In this document: one piece after another, positions 52,932 to 63,305 of the stretch
Position numbering within the stretch: the first letter of the stretch is position 1
How the letters are laid out: every line of letters starts with the position of its first letter
Assembly (NCBI RefSeq): GCF_023159225.1
Contig: NC_063166.1
Coordinates: 49,655,149 to 49,719,148 of the forward strand
Direction: 5' to 3'
Length of the DNA stretch: 64,000 nucleotides
DNA from: Perognathus longimembris pacificus
Lineage: Eukaryota > Chordata > Mammalia > Rodentia > Heteromyidae
Notes under the pieces: model-generated
Databases searched by the model: none
Told to the model about the DNA's origin: nothing
The model's input: only the letters and a program-made list of their open reading frames with translations
Translations under genes and position numbers: made by a program

Positions 52932-53974
52932 ACCAAAATTACTCATCACTGGTAGGAGTTATTATAAGAATTGAGTTACATGTGCTACAGACAGCTAGTC
53001 CATTCATTTTACTATGAATTTGGATGTTAGTTGCGGGGAGAGGGATGAGGTAGCTATTCAAAACTCACTTCTTGATTTCCTTGAAGCTCTATCTGGCCTG
53101 TCTGGTTGCAAATCATTTTGCAAATGTAAATATCATTCTCTAAAATTACAGATTTTTTTCTCTTTGTAAAAACCTTAATTATTGTGATCCTGCTCATGTG
53201 TTTAGAATAAAATGTTGTGACCTCGAAGCAGGTAGCCTTATTAGACAATGGTTTGAGGGAAATTTACTAGCTTTTCTAAAATCTCCAGGCTGTGATGTCT
53301 TTGATAGGTACAAATACAGAATTAAAAGTAATTCTTCCTGTGAATGTAGTTATACTTTGCTAACATCTTAGCTCACCTACCTAAGTCTCACTTAGAAAGA
53401 TCAGTATGTGAAGGAGCTTCATACATATGTAGCAATCTGCGATGAAGAAGCTCCTGCACTAGACTCAGAAACCTTGTAAGAGTGTTCAGGTCTAGCTTCC
53501 GGTTTGCCAGTTTTCCTCTGTGTAGTTAGGGTTGTAACTGGTTTCCACTAAATTTCACAATTACAATTACCTCCCACCATATCCCTTTTAGAAGAGATGA
53601 CAGTATTTTTTAAATTTTTTTCCCAGTGGGGTGGGGAGCACACTCTTAAACAAATGCCTGTGTCCAGGAATGAGGTTATACCTAGTTGTTCAGGCCTAAG
53701 CCCTAAGATAATTTTCAAAGCCTGAAGCTCTAGGCAAAACCCTCTTCTAAATGGATGCCAAGGACTGAGCTGAGCCAGCAAGTTCAAGCCAGAATACCTA
53801 CTATAGGGCTCAGAGGAGCAGTAGAAATTTCACAATAACACTGAGAGATTAAGAAGTAAGTAAGGATTGTCATCCTAACTTTGGATTTGCTCCATCCTGT
53901 TGATTCCTAAATCCCCATTATGTTTCAAGGACTGCAATGTATCCTAGAATTAATATGGTGAAGCACTAACCTGC
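52932..53974. other. Unique sequence
   Basis: Nothing recognised in about 1 kb. Confidence 0.5.
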
Positions 53975-54265
53975 AATGTGACTGCATAAGGAGAAAGGCC
54001 TTTAAAGAAGTAATAAAGAGTAAATGATGCCAGAGTTAAAGGCTTCATCTTAGGGATTACCAGCCTAAAAAATAAGAAGAGGAAGAGTGAGAGATCATCT
54101 CTCTTCAAGTGTACACAGCAAGGGACACAGAAAGGGGACACAGAAAGGAGAAGGCTGTTTGCAACTTCCTCACAGAGAGTCCTCACCAGAAGCCAACCAC
54201 ACGGGCACTCTGCTCTCAGATTTCTACCCTCTGGAACTGTGAGAAAGTGTATGTCTAGTTTCTAA
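53975..54265 (+). mobile_element. MLT1-like LTR (ERVL-MaLR), solo
   Basis: The 3' half is clear: 'acacagcaagggacacagaa', 'gagagtcctcaccagaagcc', 'accacacgggcactctgct', 'ctctggaactgtgagaaa' follow MLT1 in order. The 5' part ('aatgtgactgcataaggaga', 'gaagaggaagagtgagagat') is weaker. No internal region is seen, so this is a solo LTR of an old non-autonomous MaLR element. Confidence 0.75.
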
Positions 54266-54283
54266 GTCTAAGAAAAGAAAAAA

Positions 54284-54568
54284 AAATGAAAAGAGGGAAG
54301 GAGAGAATGAGAGGGAAGGAGGGAGGGAGGGAGGGAGGAAGGAAGGAAGGTAAGAAGGAAGGAAGGAAAGAAGGAAGGAAGGAAAGAAGGAAGGAAGGAA
54401 AGAAGGAGGGAAGGAGGGATGGAAGGAAGGAAGGAAGGAGGGAGGGAGGGAGGAAGGAAGGAAGGAGGGAGGGAAGGAAGGAAGGAAAGAAGGAAGGAAG
54501 GAAAGAAGGAGGGAAGGAGGGATGGAAGGAAGGAAGGAAGGAGGGAGGGAGGGAGGGAGGGAGGGAAG
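54284..54568 (+). repeat. (GGAA/GGGA)n array with 103-bp higher-order repeat
   Basis: About 285 bp of purines. A block with 'aaagaaggagggaaggaggg' followed by 'atgg' and GGAA units occurs twice, ending in 'gggat' at 54420 and again at 54523. This shows a segmental duplication inside the array. It starts just after the MLT1-like LTR. Confidence 0.93.
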
Positions 54569-55159
54569 GCATAAATTACTAATGAAAGAGAATCTAAGAT
54601 AGCCAAAGCAGTAGAATGTATGACAGCCAAGACAAATTGCTGGGAGACCCAGTGTAAGCAGGCCAACACGGCTTGTATGGGTCCATCCCAAGACATTAGA
54701 ATGGAATAGACCTCAGGTCAACCATTTCCACCCTGACGAGAAATTTCTCCTCATAAAGCATACTCAGATTTCAGGAGCCACAGACTTTGAACACAATCTC
54801 TGTGCCGTGGGACTTCAGCCAGGAGAAAGATGAAATATTTCAGTGCAGACTCAGCCCAGCACAACATCCCGCTGTGCAAATGCGGAAGACAATAAATGGG
54901 ACCACTGTCACTCACTAGTTTATCTCCTTCATGGACTCACTAATTTCCTGTCACAATAGCCCTCTCTATCTTGGTTCTCAAGTGCTGTTATCTGAAACTG
55001 AGACCTATTATAAATATGCTAATAACTTTCGTTTAGTAGAACCCCTTAGCTTTACCCCCAACCCACAAAGAACTTGCTCTCTTCCTAGTTCTGCAAAGCA
55101 TGATTGAGGTTTTGAGTTTGATCCATAGCAGAGCTATTTAAAATGAAATTTAAAATGGA
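54569..55159. other. Unique sequence
   Basis: Nothing recognised. Confidence 0.5.
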
Positions 55160-55212
55160 GTGTGCATGTGCGTGCGTGCGTGCGTGCGTGTGTGTGTGTG
55201 TGTGTGTGTGTG
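55160..55212. repeat. (TGCG)n/(TG)n microsatellite on an antisense SINE end
   Basis: Alternating purine-pyrimidine tract with GTGC units then pure TG, abutting the 3' end of the next SINE; Z-DNA-type composition. Confidence 0.93.
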
Positions 55213-55456
55213 CCATTACTGGGTCTTGAACTCTGGGCTTGAGTCTGCTCTCAGACTTTCAGAACTGCCCCTTAGCTTTTTCACTCAAGGCTGGCACTTT
55301 ACCACTTGAGCTACAGCACTACTTCTGGCTTCTTCGTGGTTGTTTTACAATAAATTCTAATGAACTTTCTTGCTCTGGCTGGCTTTGAACTTCAATCCTC
55401 AGTTCTCTGCCTGCTGAGCAGCTAGAATTACAGGTGTGATCTATTGATATCCAGTT
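55213..55456 (-). repeat. Geo-type SINE, antisense
   Basis: 'gtcttgaactctgggcttga', 'taccacttgagctacagcac', 'ctggctttgaacttcaatcc', 'gaattacaggtgtgatctat' in order; moderately diverged. Confidence 0.88.
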
Positions 55457-57064
55457 TAGAAGTACTGGTCTGGAATGAACTCTAAACTATTTCTCCCAGA
55501 GTCTCACTCTCCAGGGACAAGTTGGAAGGATGTGGCCTCTGTAGGGACAAACAATCCACTGGTATAGTTTCCTCCATACTAAAGAGCTATTCCTAATTTG
55601 TTGCTCACAAACAAATATGTACCCTTGTACATATATATTATACATTATATATACATAAATATATCTAGAAATACCCAAATGCTTTCTATGCCCTGGAAAA
55701 TGTTTACAAGATGAGTTATCAGACACCTTCTTTATGTCCATGAACATCTGGTTGTATGCAGGCACAGCTTGGCAAAGTTCTTAGCATCCGTTCAACTCAT
55801 TACCTTTAGTCCCTGGACCAGCGGTATCTTCATCCTGGTGGCATCATCTCCTGAGGTTCGATGACATCAACTGAGAGTCATTTGGCTTCCAAAAGACATA
55901 ACTGAGCTCAAACCTGGATCATTCAAGTTAACTCCCAAATGTCTTCCTAAGTGTTTGAGGATGGTACTTGTAGGAAATATTGTTTTTCTTGGTTTAGACA
56001 GAACCAGTAAAAATAATAACAGTAAAAGAAGAAAGAAGAAGAAAAGAAGGAGAATAAATGCATAACCCAGGACCTTCACATGACAGAATATAATTGTCTT
56101 CCAAGATACCACTTTGAAACATTAGGATCCCCCACTCATTTAATGATGATGATAATGTACCCAATAGCCTCAACTTCTACTGGAGGAAGCATTAACAGTC
56201 CTCACAAGAAAGAAACCTTTGCTCACTTTTCCCCTGCAGCAGACAGCTGTCCAGGTGAGCAGTGTAGAGCGTGCAAAGCAAAACCTGCAATTTCCCTGGC
56301 TGACATCACTTCCAAAGCCCACCCCTCCTCCTAGAGAGTGTCTCGGGTACCACACAGCCTGTGATATAAATGAGACCCCTTTGAAAGCTTATGAAAAATC
56401 CATCCAGCTCCTTCAACATCCTGTAATAGCCAACACATGCAGAAACCTTACTGTATCTTGAGTCTTTACAGTGCCCATTACAAGCACAATTAACACATTG
56501 TATGGAAGGAGGAACAACCATTACATTGTTTGATGAATGAAGAAACAAATTTAGGGAGTCTAATACTGTAATTTGCTTGATTCTACTGAGTTTATATAAA
56601 TAACAAAACCCTAGACTCAAATCAAGGTCTTAATGCTAACGTCCATGCTTCTTGCTATAGCAATCCATCAACTTCTCTTTTCAATCAATGACATCCTTAA
56701 GTTTAGAACTACTTGTTAGGCTATGGACAAGAGCAATATCTGACAGAGCCTGGAGAGAAAAGAATGAAGGGGGGTGATGAGGCTGCTGAAGATGCCTTGG
56801 AGATTGACAATGGAAGTAATGACTTACAGGGAAGGCCCTGCCCATCGCAATGACAGTTTCAGGGAAAAGGTATGCTGATGAGTAGCACTTGGCTACAGAA
56901 AAGCTCAGGTCCTTTTTACAACAACCCTTTGAGAAATACTGGTTTCTAGTGTGCTTTCATCTTTTCTTTTATATATATATTTTTTCTGGTTTCTAGTGTG
57001 CTTTCATCTTTTCTTTTATATATATATTTATTTTATTTTTATTTTTTTTAGTAAACTCAACCAG
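55457..57064. other. Unique sequence with a 47-bp tandem duplication
   Basis: About 1.6 kb with no recognised dispersed repeat or gene. Opposing frames at 56080-56461 (+) and 56170-56620 (-) exclude one another. A tandem duplication is at 56939-57029. Confidence 0.45.
56939..57029. repeat. Two-copy 47-bp tandem duplication
   Basis: 'ctggtttctagtgtgctttc' plus a TATA/T-rich part begins at 56939 and again, identically for about 44 bases, at 56986. The lack of differences points to a recent event. Confidence 0.95.
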
Positions 57065-57280
57065 CTGGTCGATAAAGCCTCATGTCTGTAATCCTAGCTA
57101 CTCAGGAGGCTGAGATCTGAGGATAGCGATTTGCCCCAGGCAAGAAAATCCATGAGACTTTTATCCCCAATAAACTACTCAGAAAAAGCCAGAAAAGTGG
57201 CGCTATGGCTCAAATGGTAGAGCACTAAGCTTGAGCACAAAATGCTCAGGGACAGCGCCCAGGCCCTGAGTTCAAACCCG
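57065..57280 (+). repeat. Geo-type SINE
   Basis: 'gcctcatgtctgtaatccta', 'ctactcaggaggctgagatc', 'ggcgctatggctcaaatggt' and 'cctgagttcaaaccc' in order; a small deletion lies in the mid head. Confidence 0.9.
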
Positions 57281-57432
57281 GGGGGCGGGGGGCGGCGAGA
57301 GAGGAGAGGAGGCGGGGGAGGGGGGGAGAGGAGAGGAGAGGAGAGGAGAGGAGAGGAGAGGAGAGGAGAGGAGAGGAGAGGAGAGGAGAGGAGAGGAGAG
57401 GAGAGGAGAAGAGAGGAGAGAGGAGAGAGAAA
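57281..57432 (+). repeat. (GGAGA)n pentanucleotide array on a SINE end
   Basis: A G/C-rich start (57281-57326) followed by about 20 GGAGA units. The SINE terminus runs straight into it. Frames rich in Glu-Arg or Leu-Ser across it are artefacts. Confidence 0.95.
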
Positions 57433-57543
57433 ACAACAACAAAAAACAGTGATGCTTCATGCAATTGCCTATATGAAATCAGGAAGTCACATATCTGGTT
57501 TTGAACCTCTAAAAGAGAAAGTGCTGCCTGATTTTTTTTGTTT
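57433..57543. other. Spacer
   Basis: Nothing recognised. Confidence 0.5.
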
Positions 57544-57772
57544 CTGGGCACCAGTGGCACACACCTGTAATCCTAGCTATCAGGAGGCTGAGATCTGAGG
57601 ATTGTAGTTTGAAGCCAGCATGCGCAGGAAAGTTTGTGAGACTCTATCTTCACAAACTACACAAAAAAGCCAGAAGTGGAGCTGTGGCTCAAATGGTAGA
57701 GCACTAGCCTTGACCAAAAAGAAGCTCAGGTACAAGTCTAAGCCCTGAGTTCAAGCCCCGGTACTGGCACAT
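57544..57772 (+). repeat. Geo-type SINE, full length
   Basis: 'cagtggcacacacctgtaat', 'ctatcaggaggctgagatct', 'gctgtggctcaaatggtaga', 'gttcaagccccggtactggc' in order. Confidence 0.92.

Positions 57773-57811
<39 letters not shown>
57773..57811 (+). repeat. (CA)n microsatellite on a SINE end
   Basis: CA array directly continuing 'actggcacatg' of the SINE. Confidence 0.95.
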
Positions 57812-57814
<3 letters not shown>

Positions 57815-57835
57815 CATTTAAAATGTCCTTTATAT

Positions 57836-57886
57836 AGCGGTGCTATGGGCCAAACTCAAGACCTTAATCATGCTTTGTAGAGTTGC
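57836..57886 (-). repeat. IDL/ID-like fragment, antisense
   Basis: 'gcggtgctatgggccaaact' and 'gaccttaatcatgctttgta' resemble the reverse complement of the ID B box and loop; about 50 bp only. Confidence 0.5.
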
Positions 57887-57914
57887 GAAGAGGGAGAGTT
57901 GTCTGCCTTCCCTG

Positions 57915-57918
<4 letters not shown>

Positions 57919-57968
<50 letters not shown>
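57919..57968. repeat. (CA)24 microsatellite
   Basis: Pure array without an adjacent SINE end, 30 bp beyond the ID-like fragment. Confidence 0.95.
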
Positions 57969-57970
<2 letters not shown>

Positions 57971-59267
57971 TTAAGAACTAACCCCAATATCCACCCATCA
58001 ACATACCTGCACATACTGTCCACCCATTGCTTTATCCTACCAGCCTCTCCACTCACCTGTTCACCTTCCCAAGGCCAACCAAGATGGAAGACTTGCTCTG
58101 ATGCTTTTTGATTGGCTGCTGCTCAGAACTGGCATCCAGTCAGTGAGCAGGGAAAATGCAACCCCTGTGCAGACCTTAGCCATCAGGATGAATAGCAATT
58201 TTCCTGCAAAGGCCCCTGGAGAATTCATTATGTGAGTTGTTCTGAACGCTCCTTTAAACATGCAAATCCCTTCAGCGCTGCTGTACTCATGATGGAATAG
58301 AATATGAATCAAAGGCTCAGCCTTTTCTTTTTATGCCAGGATCATAAAGTCTGAAACATCTCAAGTTTGTGTGTGTATGGATTTTTCTTTCCAGCAGAGG
58401 AAAAGTCAAGAATGACTTACCCAGTACTAGCCTCCATGAGCCTAGAAAATGAAAAGTACTCCTTCTTATGTTATCGGGTTTTAAAAATTAAAATGATTAA
58501 TGTCTAGGATGTAAAATTCAATTATAGGAAAGGCTAATGGAGTAGTGATAAAAATATAAGGAGAATGCAGCATTTCCAGATAAATTCTGAAGGGTCTTGG
58601 GACTGATTTAAGGTCCCATTAACCCCATGGGGCTCTAATCAAAGGCTTTGGTGAAAAGTAAATCTGAGACTGAAGAGGGGGTGAGAGTTCTTACAAGGAT
58701 GGGAGAAATTCCATCAGTAATTTGTAGGAATGGTCTTGAAAATGAGATGTCCCTTCTCACACATAGTGGGAGTTGTCACAGTCCTCTCCCCACCCAACCC
58801 AGTATTTTGCACAAAAGCACTTAGGATGGAATTGTATCTCTGTGGCCCTTGTGCCCTATTTGGGCACCCAGGCACCTCTTTCTTTCTTCCTGGTCTCTAG
58901 TGTTTGAGGAGGACCTCCACACTTCAGCATAAGGATTTTTTCCCAAGATGATATTATTTTATTGTGATTTCTCATTCACTGCCTGTGAAGTAATCACCTC
59001 AGTAAAAACTAGAAACAAGACATTGGTTTACCTTCTTCTGTATACAAACAAAGTTCAACATTACTGGGCATCTTCAGCTACCTCTTTCACCTCTGAGTAT
59101 TGCATGTGGAATTGTTGAAAGTTTCTGCTCCGATGGGATTTTTCTTGCTTCAAGTAGTGAAGAGGTCTTAGGCTCAGCCAGAATCTCAGTAGGGTAAGGA
59201 GGGCTGTGTATCTTTTTTTTTTTTTTTTAACTGCTACCCATGTTCTTCTGGCTAACACTGTTTGGTT
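57969..59267. other. Unique sequence, possible conserved non-coding element at 58130-58350
   Basis: No repeat recognised in 1.3 kb apart from a T run at 59213-59229. 58130-58350 is complex sequence with a consensus octamer 'atgcaaat' (58260-58267) and 'gagaattcattatgtgag'. This is the kind of composition seen in enhancers, but it is unproven. Confidence 0.4.
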
Positions 59268-59505
59268 GTTTGTGCTGGTTCTGGAGTTTAAACTCAGGGC
59301 TTGGGCACTATCCTTTAGTTTTTTTTCACTCAAGGCTGATGCTCTGTCACTTGAGCCATAACTCCAATTTTGGTTTTTGAGTGGTTAATTGGAGATAAGA
59401 GCCTCACAGACTTCCGTGCCCTGACTGACTTCAAACTGCAATCCTCAGATCTCAGCCTCCTGAGTAGTTAAGGATTACAGGCATGAGCCACCGATGCACA
59501 GCTCT
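59268..59505 (-). repeat. Geo-type SINE, antisense, full length
   Basis: 'gagtttaaactcagggcttg', 'tcacttgagccataactcca', 'ctcagcctcctgagtagtta', 'gattacaggcatgagccacc' in order. Confidence 0.92.
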
Positions 59506-60526
59506 GGTCAACATTGACTTCATTGTTTAATTCCCCTAAAATGTGGAGAGTAACATTCTGGATTCCAAGGCATCTTTCTGAAGATCTCATTTAATAAATC
59601 TAGAGATAGTTGGCAGAATATAACTTTGGGTACATGGAGGTGATTTCCAATAAGTAAACCTGAACATTCAAATTCTGGAAGGTTATTTTTATTTTGAAGG
59701 AATTTGAACAGATTTATAGTCTTTGCACATTTAAGAATGAAGTTTGGGGGGCAAAGAGCTATGATAAATATTCATATTATTATGTACTTGTCTCTTCCTT
59801 CCACATTCACCATTCTTGAAGATATTATTCTAGAATTAAAGGAAAGCCACATTCAAACCTTACAGTAATTAAAAGGTATTTATCATCATCCTCATATGAC
59901 TAAGAAGTTCAGGCTTAGGAGAATAAGGCCTCTAAACCCTTGCCATGAGGAAATAGAGATATTAGAACTTAGTGGCCTTCCTTTCCCTGCCGCATATCCT
60001 CTACTCCTCTCTCAGTCCTACTTGGGCCAAATGCTCTACTTCTGGGAAGTGCCAGCTGCAACAGACCTTTGACACACACAGAGGCCTACAGTGACATTAT
60101 CAGATCTGTATTGCTTTAGCATATCCTGGAGAGGACATCACAGATCTCTTCAACCAGAGACATCAAGCTCTTCTGCCATTAGTGCCATTCTGCTGTTGCC
60201 ATTAGTGTGTGGTAGAAATAGGAGAGAATGCTCCCTCTAAATAGACACACTCCACCTGGATGGATGGTAGTCCTGGCAAGGCTCTTGGAAAGTGGCCTCT
60301 GAGTTGGAATTTAACAGGGTCAACTGTAGAGTCAACTGGATCAGTTGGATGGGGATGGAGAAGAGGCAGAAGTGTGTAGAATGAAAAGTCAAGCCCCTCG
60401 CTAAAGAATCATCCCTGGCAAGCCCTGTGATAAGCTCCAGAGTCAGGACAGCTCTGAGTATTACCTGAGCTGGAAATGAGATGGCTGGACTCTTGTACAA
60501 GATCATCTGTCAGAATTGGATATGAG
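59506..60526. other. Unique sequence with a MIR-like trace
   Basis: 59865-59945 ('tttatcatcatcctcatatg', 'gttcaggcttaggagaat') has the order of a MIR/L2 piece ('attatccccattttacagatgaggaaactgaggc'-like) but is diverged. Otherwise nothing is recognised. Confidence 0.4.
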
Positions 60527-60708
60527 TTGGGTACTAGTGGCTCATACTTGTAATCCTTTCAAAGTTAGTTTGGACAAAAAAGTCCACCCAACTCCAAAGT
60601 AACAAGAAACAAGTTGTATGGCTCAAGTGGTAGAACACCATTCAGACAAGCAAGGCTGACAAACAAACAGGAGACCCTGAGTTCAATCCCCAACACCTGA
60701 AAAAGAAA
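60527..60708 (+). repeat. Geo-type SINE, diverged, internally deleted
   Basis: 'gtggctcatacttgtaatcc' is followed by a shortened head, 'gtatggctcaagtggtagaa' and 'gagttcaatccccaacacc'. The 'ctactcaggaggctgagatctgagg' region is missing. Confidence 0.8.
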
Positions 60709-61411
60709 ATTGGTATAGGCCACCCCAGAAAAGGACCATAACCTTAGGGAGAAGCTCCCTACAGCTGAAGGTAGCTTGTGGTTTGCCCTCCCATCACTAG
60801 GCCATTTAACCCAGGGACTCCTCAGTGTCCACCTGGATAGTGACCTGCCCTCAGTCCAACCTAGGTTCAACCACACTTCCTTCTGTTTTGCAGAGAAAAG
60901 AAGCAGTCCAAACATAGCCTGGGCATCTCTCCCTTGCAGAACACTAAGTGTCTTCTCTCCCCATTCTCAAAAAGGAGAACACACTTCTTATCCTGCAGGC
61001 TCCTCTGGCCAGCACTCTCTTGTCTCCTGCTGGCTGCCCATCATTCCAGGAAGTTGCTCCCGTGCCTTCAGATGCGATTTCCTTGCACAAGAGGAGACTT
61101 TAGTCCTGAACTGAAGTTTGGCAAACTCTGCCTCTGCTCCAGGGTTTGGCTTTAGTATCATCCCTCTGGCAGGAAATACCCCAGCCTCCTCAGCCAAGGA
61201 CGAGAGAGTTGCTATTACCTTTGGTGTACATGGCTCTGTGCTTGCACATTGAGTGCTGTGTATGCTCCTGTCTGAACCACTGTCAGCGCTGGAACATCCT
61301 TGAAGACATTTGCGGTGCCCGGTAGGATGCCATGAGACATGAGCTGAGAGACACAAAGGAAACTCAATGTTGATTGAATACTGGCTGAGCTAATCCAAGA
61401 AAAACAAATAC
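60709..61411. other. Unique sequence
   Basis: About 700 bp with no repeat. Antiparallel frames of 112 codons (60776-61114 +) and 122 codons (60988-61356 -) overlap and neither is recognisable. Confidence 0.45.
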
Positions 61412-61439
61412 ACTTTTATTTTTTACTTTTTTTGTATTT

Positions 61440-61665
61440 CTTTTATTTATTTATTATTTATTTATTTTGGTGCCGGTCCTGATGCTTGGACTCAGGGCCC
61501 CAGCACCGTCCCTGGCTTCTTTTTGCTCAAGAATAGCACTCTGCCACTTGAGCCACAGCTCCACTTCTGGCCGTTTTCTATATATGTGGTGCTGAGGAAT
61601 CGAATCCAGGGCTTCATGTATACAAAGCAAACACTCTTACCACTAGGCCATATTCCCAGCCCCTA
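61440..61665 (-). repeat. IDL-Geo SINE, antisense, (TTTA)n edge
   Basis: Starts with a (TTTA)n tract (antisense A-tail). Then 'gatgcttggactcagggccc', 'cttgagccacagctccactt', 'gaatcgaatccagggcttca', 'ctaggccatattcccagccc'. The A/T-rich text 'ttttattttt' on both sides may be its target duplication, in the poly(A) of an L1. Confidence 0.9.
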
Positions 61666-62130
61666 TTTTTATTTTTTAAGTAGTTGTACAAAGGAGTTTC
61701 CATTCAACAGAGCAAACAGGAATATGAATTTATGAATATAGTGCCTCTTGATCAATGTCAACCCTTTTAACATTCTCATATACCCCTCCCTTCATGTTTC
61801 TTAAGTTTTAGGTCATGTATTGAATTTTTGCCGTCTCACAAAACAATTTATGTATACAATACATATCAACCTGTATTATCTCTTCAACATCTTTACTCCA
61901 TTCTACTCACACCTTCCCTTATTTTTCTCAATTCTGTGGCATACACAAAGTGTTCTACTCCTTTCCCCGTTTCTACCACTCTCCCCTTGCCCACCCCCTT
62001 TTGCAAGTACCCATTTCCCGATACTTATTCTGTTGGGTTTTGACTTAGTCTTTCTAAAGAAGTTTACTATTTGTACTTTCCATAGAGTCTTTTATATACT
62101 TCAGTTAATTCATTTATAACCACTTGGATA
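61666..62130 (-). mobile_element. LINE-1 3' UTR, antisense
   Basis: 'agtagttgtacaaaggagtt', 'tccattcaacagagcaaac', 'tgcctcttgatcaatgtcaa', 'atacccctcccttcatg' on the plus strand is the reverse complement of an L1 3' UTR, parallel to the start of the 13135-14020 copy. A pyrimidine-rich run follows. No ORF2 is recognisable, so the upper boundary is uncertain. Confidence 0.65.
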
Positions 62131-62530
62131 CCAACCAGTGTGAACAAATACGCTTTACAATGAGAGCGGAGATTACTGTCAACTGTCACTTTTGTGGCAG
62201 ACATTGAAAACACTGAAGAGCATTTGGAATGCACCTTTCAGCAAAACTTTATACCTGTGGCTCTTTATCAGAAACGGTCCCTGCGTCAGGGGGGTTCTTG
62301 AGCAGTGGTGGGTGCACCTACACTCTAGAGGCCCCTGCAGGATCAATCTGAGCTCTTCTCTGTGGGACTCTGCCTGAGATGTCCACTTGTATGGCTGCCC
62401 TGCCTTCCCATCTTCTCTTGAGAGTTCTATCCTTACCAAATCATGCATGCAGGCTCTACTTGTGGGGACCTTGTCTTTACAGAAGCAATAAATTGACCAA
62501 AGGGTGAAAGGTTGTGTGTATTGCAGTACA
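62131..62530. other. Unique sequence
   Basis: Nothing recognised; opposing frames at 62192-62377 (+) and 62179-62625 (-) exclude one another, and the latter runs into a SINE. Confidence 0.5.
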
Positions 62531-62547
62531 TTAAAAATGCAAGAACA

Positions 62548-62778
62548 GGGGCTGGGGATATGGCCTAGTGGTAAGAGTGCTTGCCTCGTATACATGAAGC
62601 CCTGGGTTCGATTCCCCAGCACCACATATACAGAAAACGGCCAGAAGTGGCGCTGTGGCTCAAGTGGCAGAGTGTTGCCTTGAGCAAAAAGAAGCCAGGG
62701 ACAGTGCTCAGGCCCTGAGTCTAAGGCCCAGGACTGGCAAAAAAAAAAAAAAAAAAAAAAAATTCATTAATTTAAAAA
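62548..62778 (+). repeat. Young IDL-Geo SINE with perfect target-site duplication
   Basis: Complete low-divergence copy with an intact A box and B box and a long A/T-rich tail. The 15-bp duplication 'aaaaatgcaagaaca' is exact at 62533-62547 and 62779-62793. One base pair is missing in 'gagtgttgcc' (usually 'gagtgctagcc'). Confidence 0.95.
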
Positions 62779-62793
62779 AAAAATGCAAGAACA

Positions 62794-63061
62794 TCTATAT
62801 ATGTCTATGAGGGAAGACCCCCCCCCCCAATACACACTATGGTTTATAGAAAGGCACATTGAAAAACTATGTGTGTGCTCAAACATACTGGAGAAAAACA
62901 GACTAAACAAGAATGTTGGAAAGTTGAGAAGCATACTCTCATCCCAGCACCCACTCCCATGTGTTTTTGCCTGGCTGCTATGTTGCCAACCTGACTTCTT
63001 TGTAGGGAATGAGCAAAACAGCTGCTGCTCATGAAAACCTCTGTTCCCAAACAGGAAGAGG
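62794..63061. other. Unique sequence
   Basis: Nothing recognised; a C run is at 62819-62828. Confidence 0.5.
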
Positions 63062-63130
63062 GAAGGTATGGCTCAAGCAGTAGAGCACCAGTTGGGAGCG
63101 AATAAGCCTAGCAAAAGCAAGAGGCTCTTA
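63062..63130 (+). repeat. Geo-type tail fragment
   Basis: 'ggtatggctcaagcagtaga' and 'gcaccagttgggagc' match the tRNA-like A-box region; no head in front of it. Confidence 0.65.
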
Positions 63131-63191
63131 TAAGAACAAATAAGTACCCATTTAAGTACACAGAGAGTTTTGTTTTGTTTGGGGGTGTTGG

Positions 63192-63305
63192 TAAGATTAC
63201 AGGCCTAGTCAAGAGACTGAGATCACAGTTCAAAGCCAATCCAGGCAGGAAGGAAGGGAGTAGGGAAAGGGGAGGGAGGGAGGGAAGGGGAGAAGGAGGG
63301 TGGAA
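63192..63305 (+). repeat. Geo-type head fragment followed by (GGGA)n
   Basis: 'aagattacaggcctagtcaa', 'gagactgagatcacagttca', 'aagccaatccaggcagg' is part of a head. It runs at 63246 into GGAA/GGGA units that end near 63305. Confidence 0.75.

Noticed and set aside
54284..54568. CRISPR-like regular spacing in repeat arrays
   Set aside because: These are simple-sequence arrays in a mammalian genome, without unique spacers.
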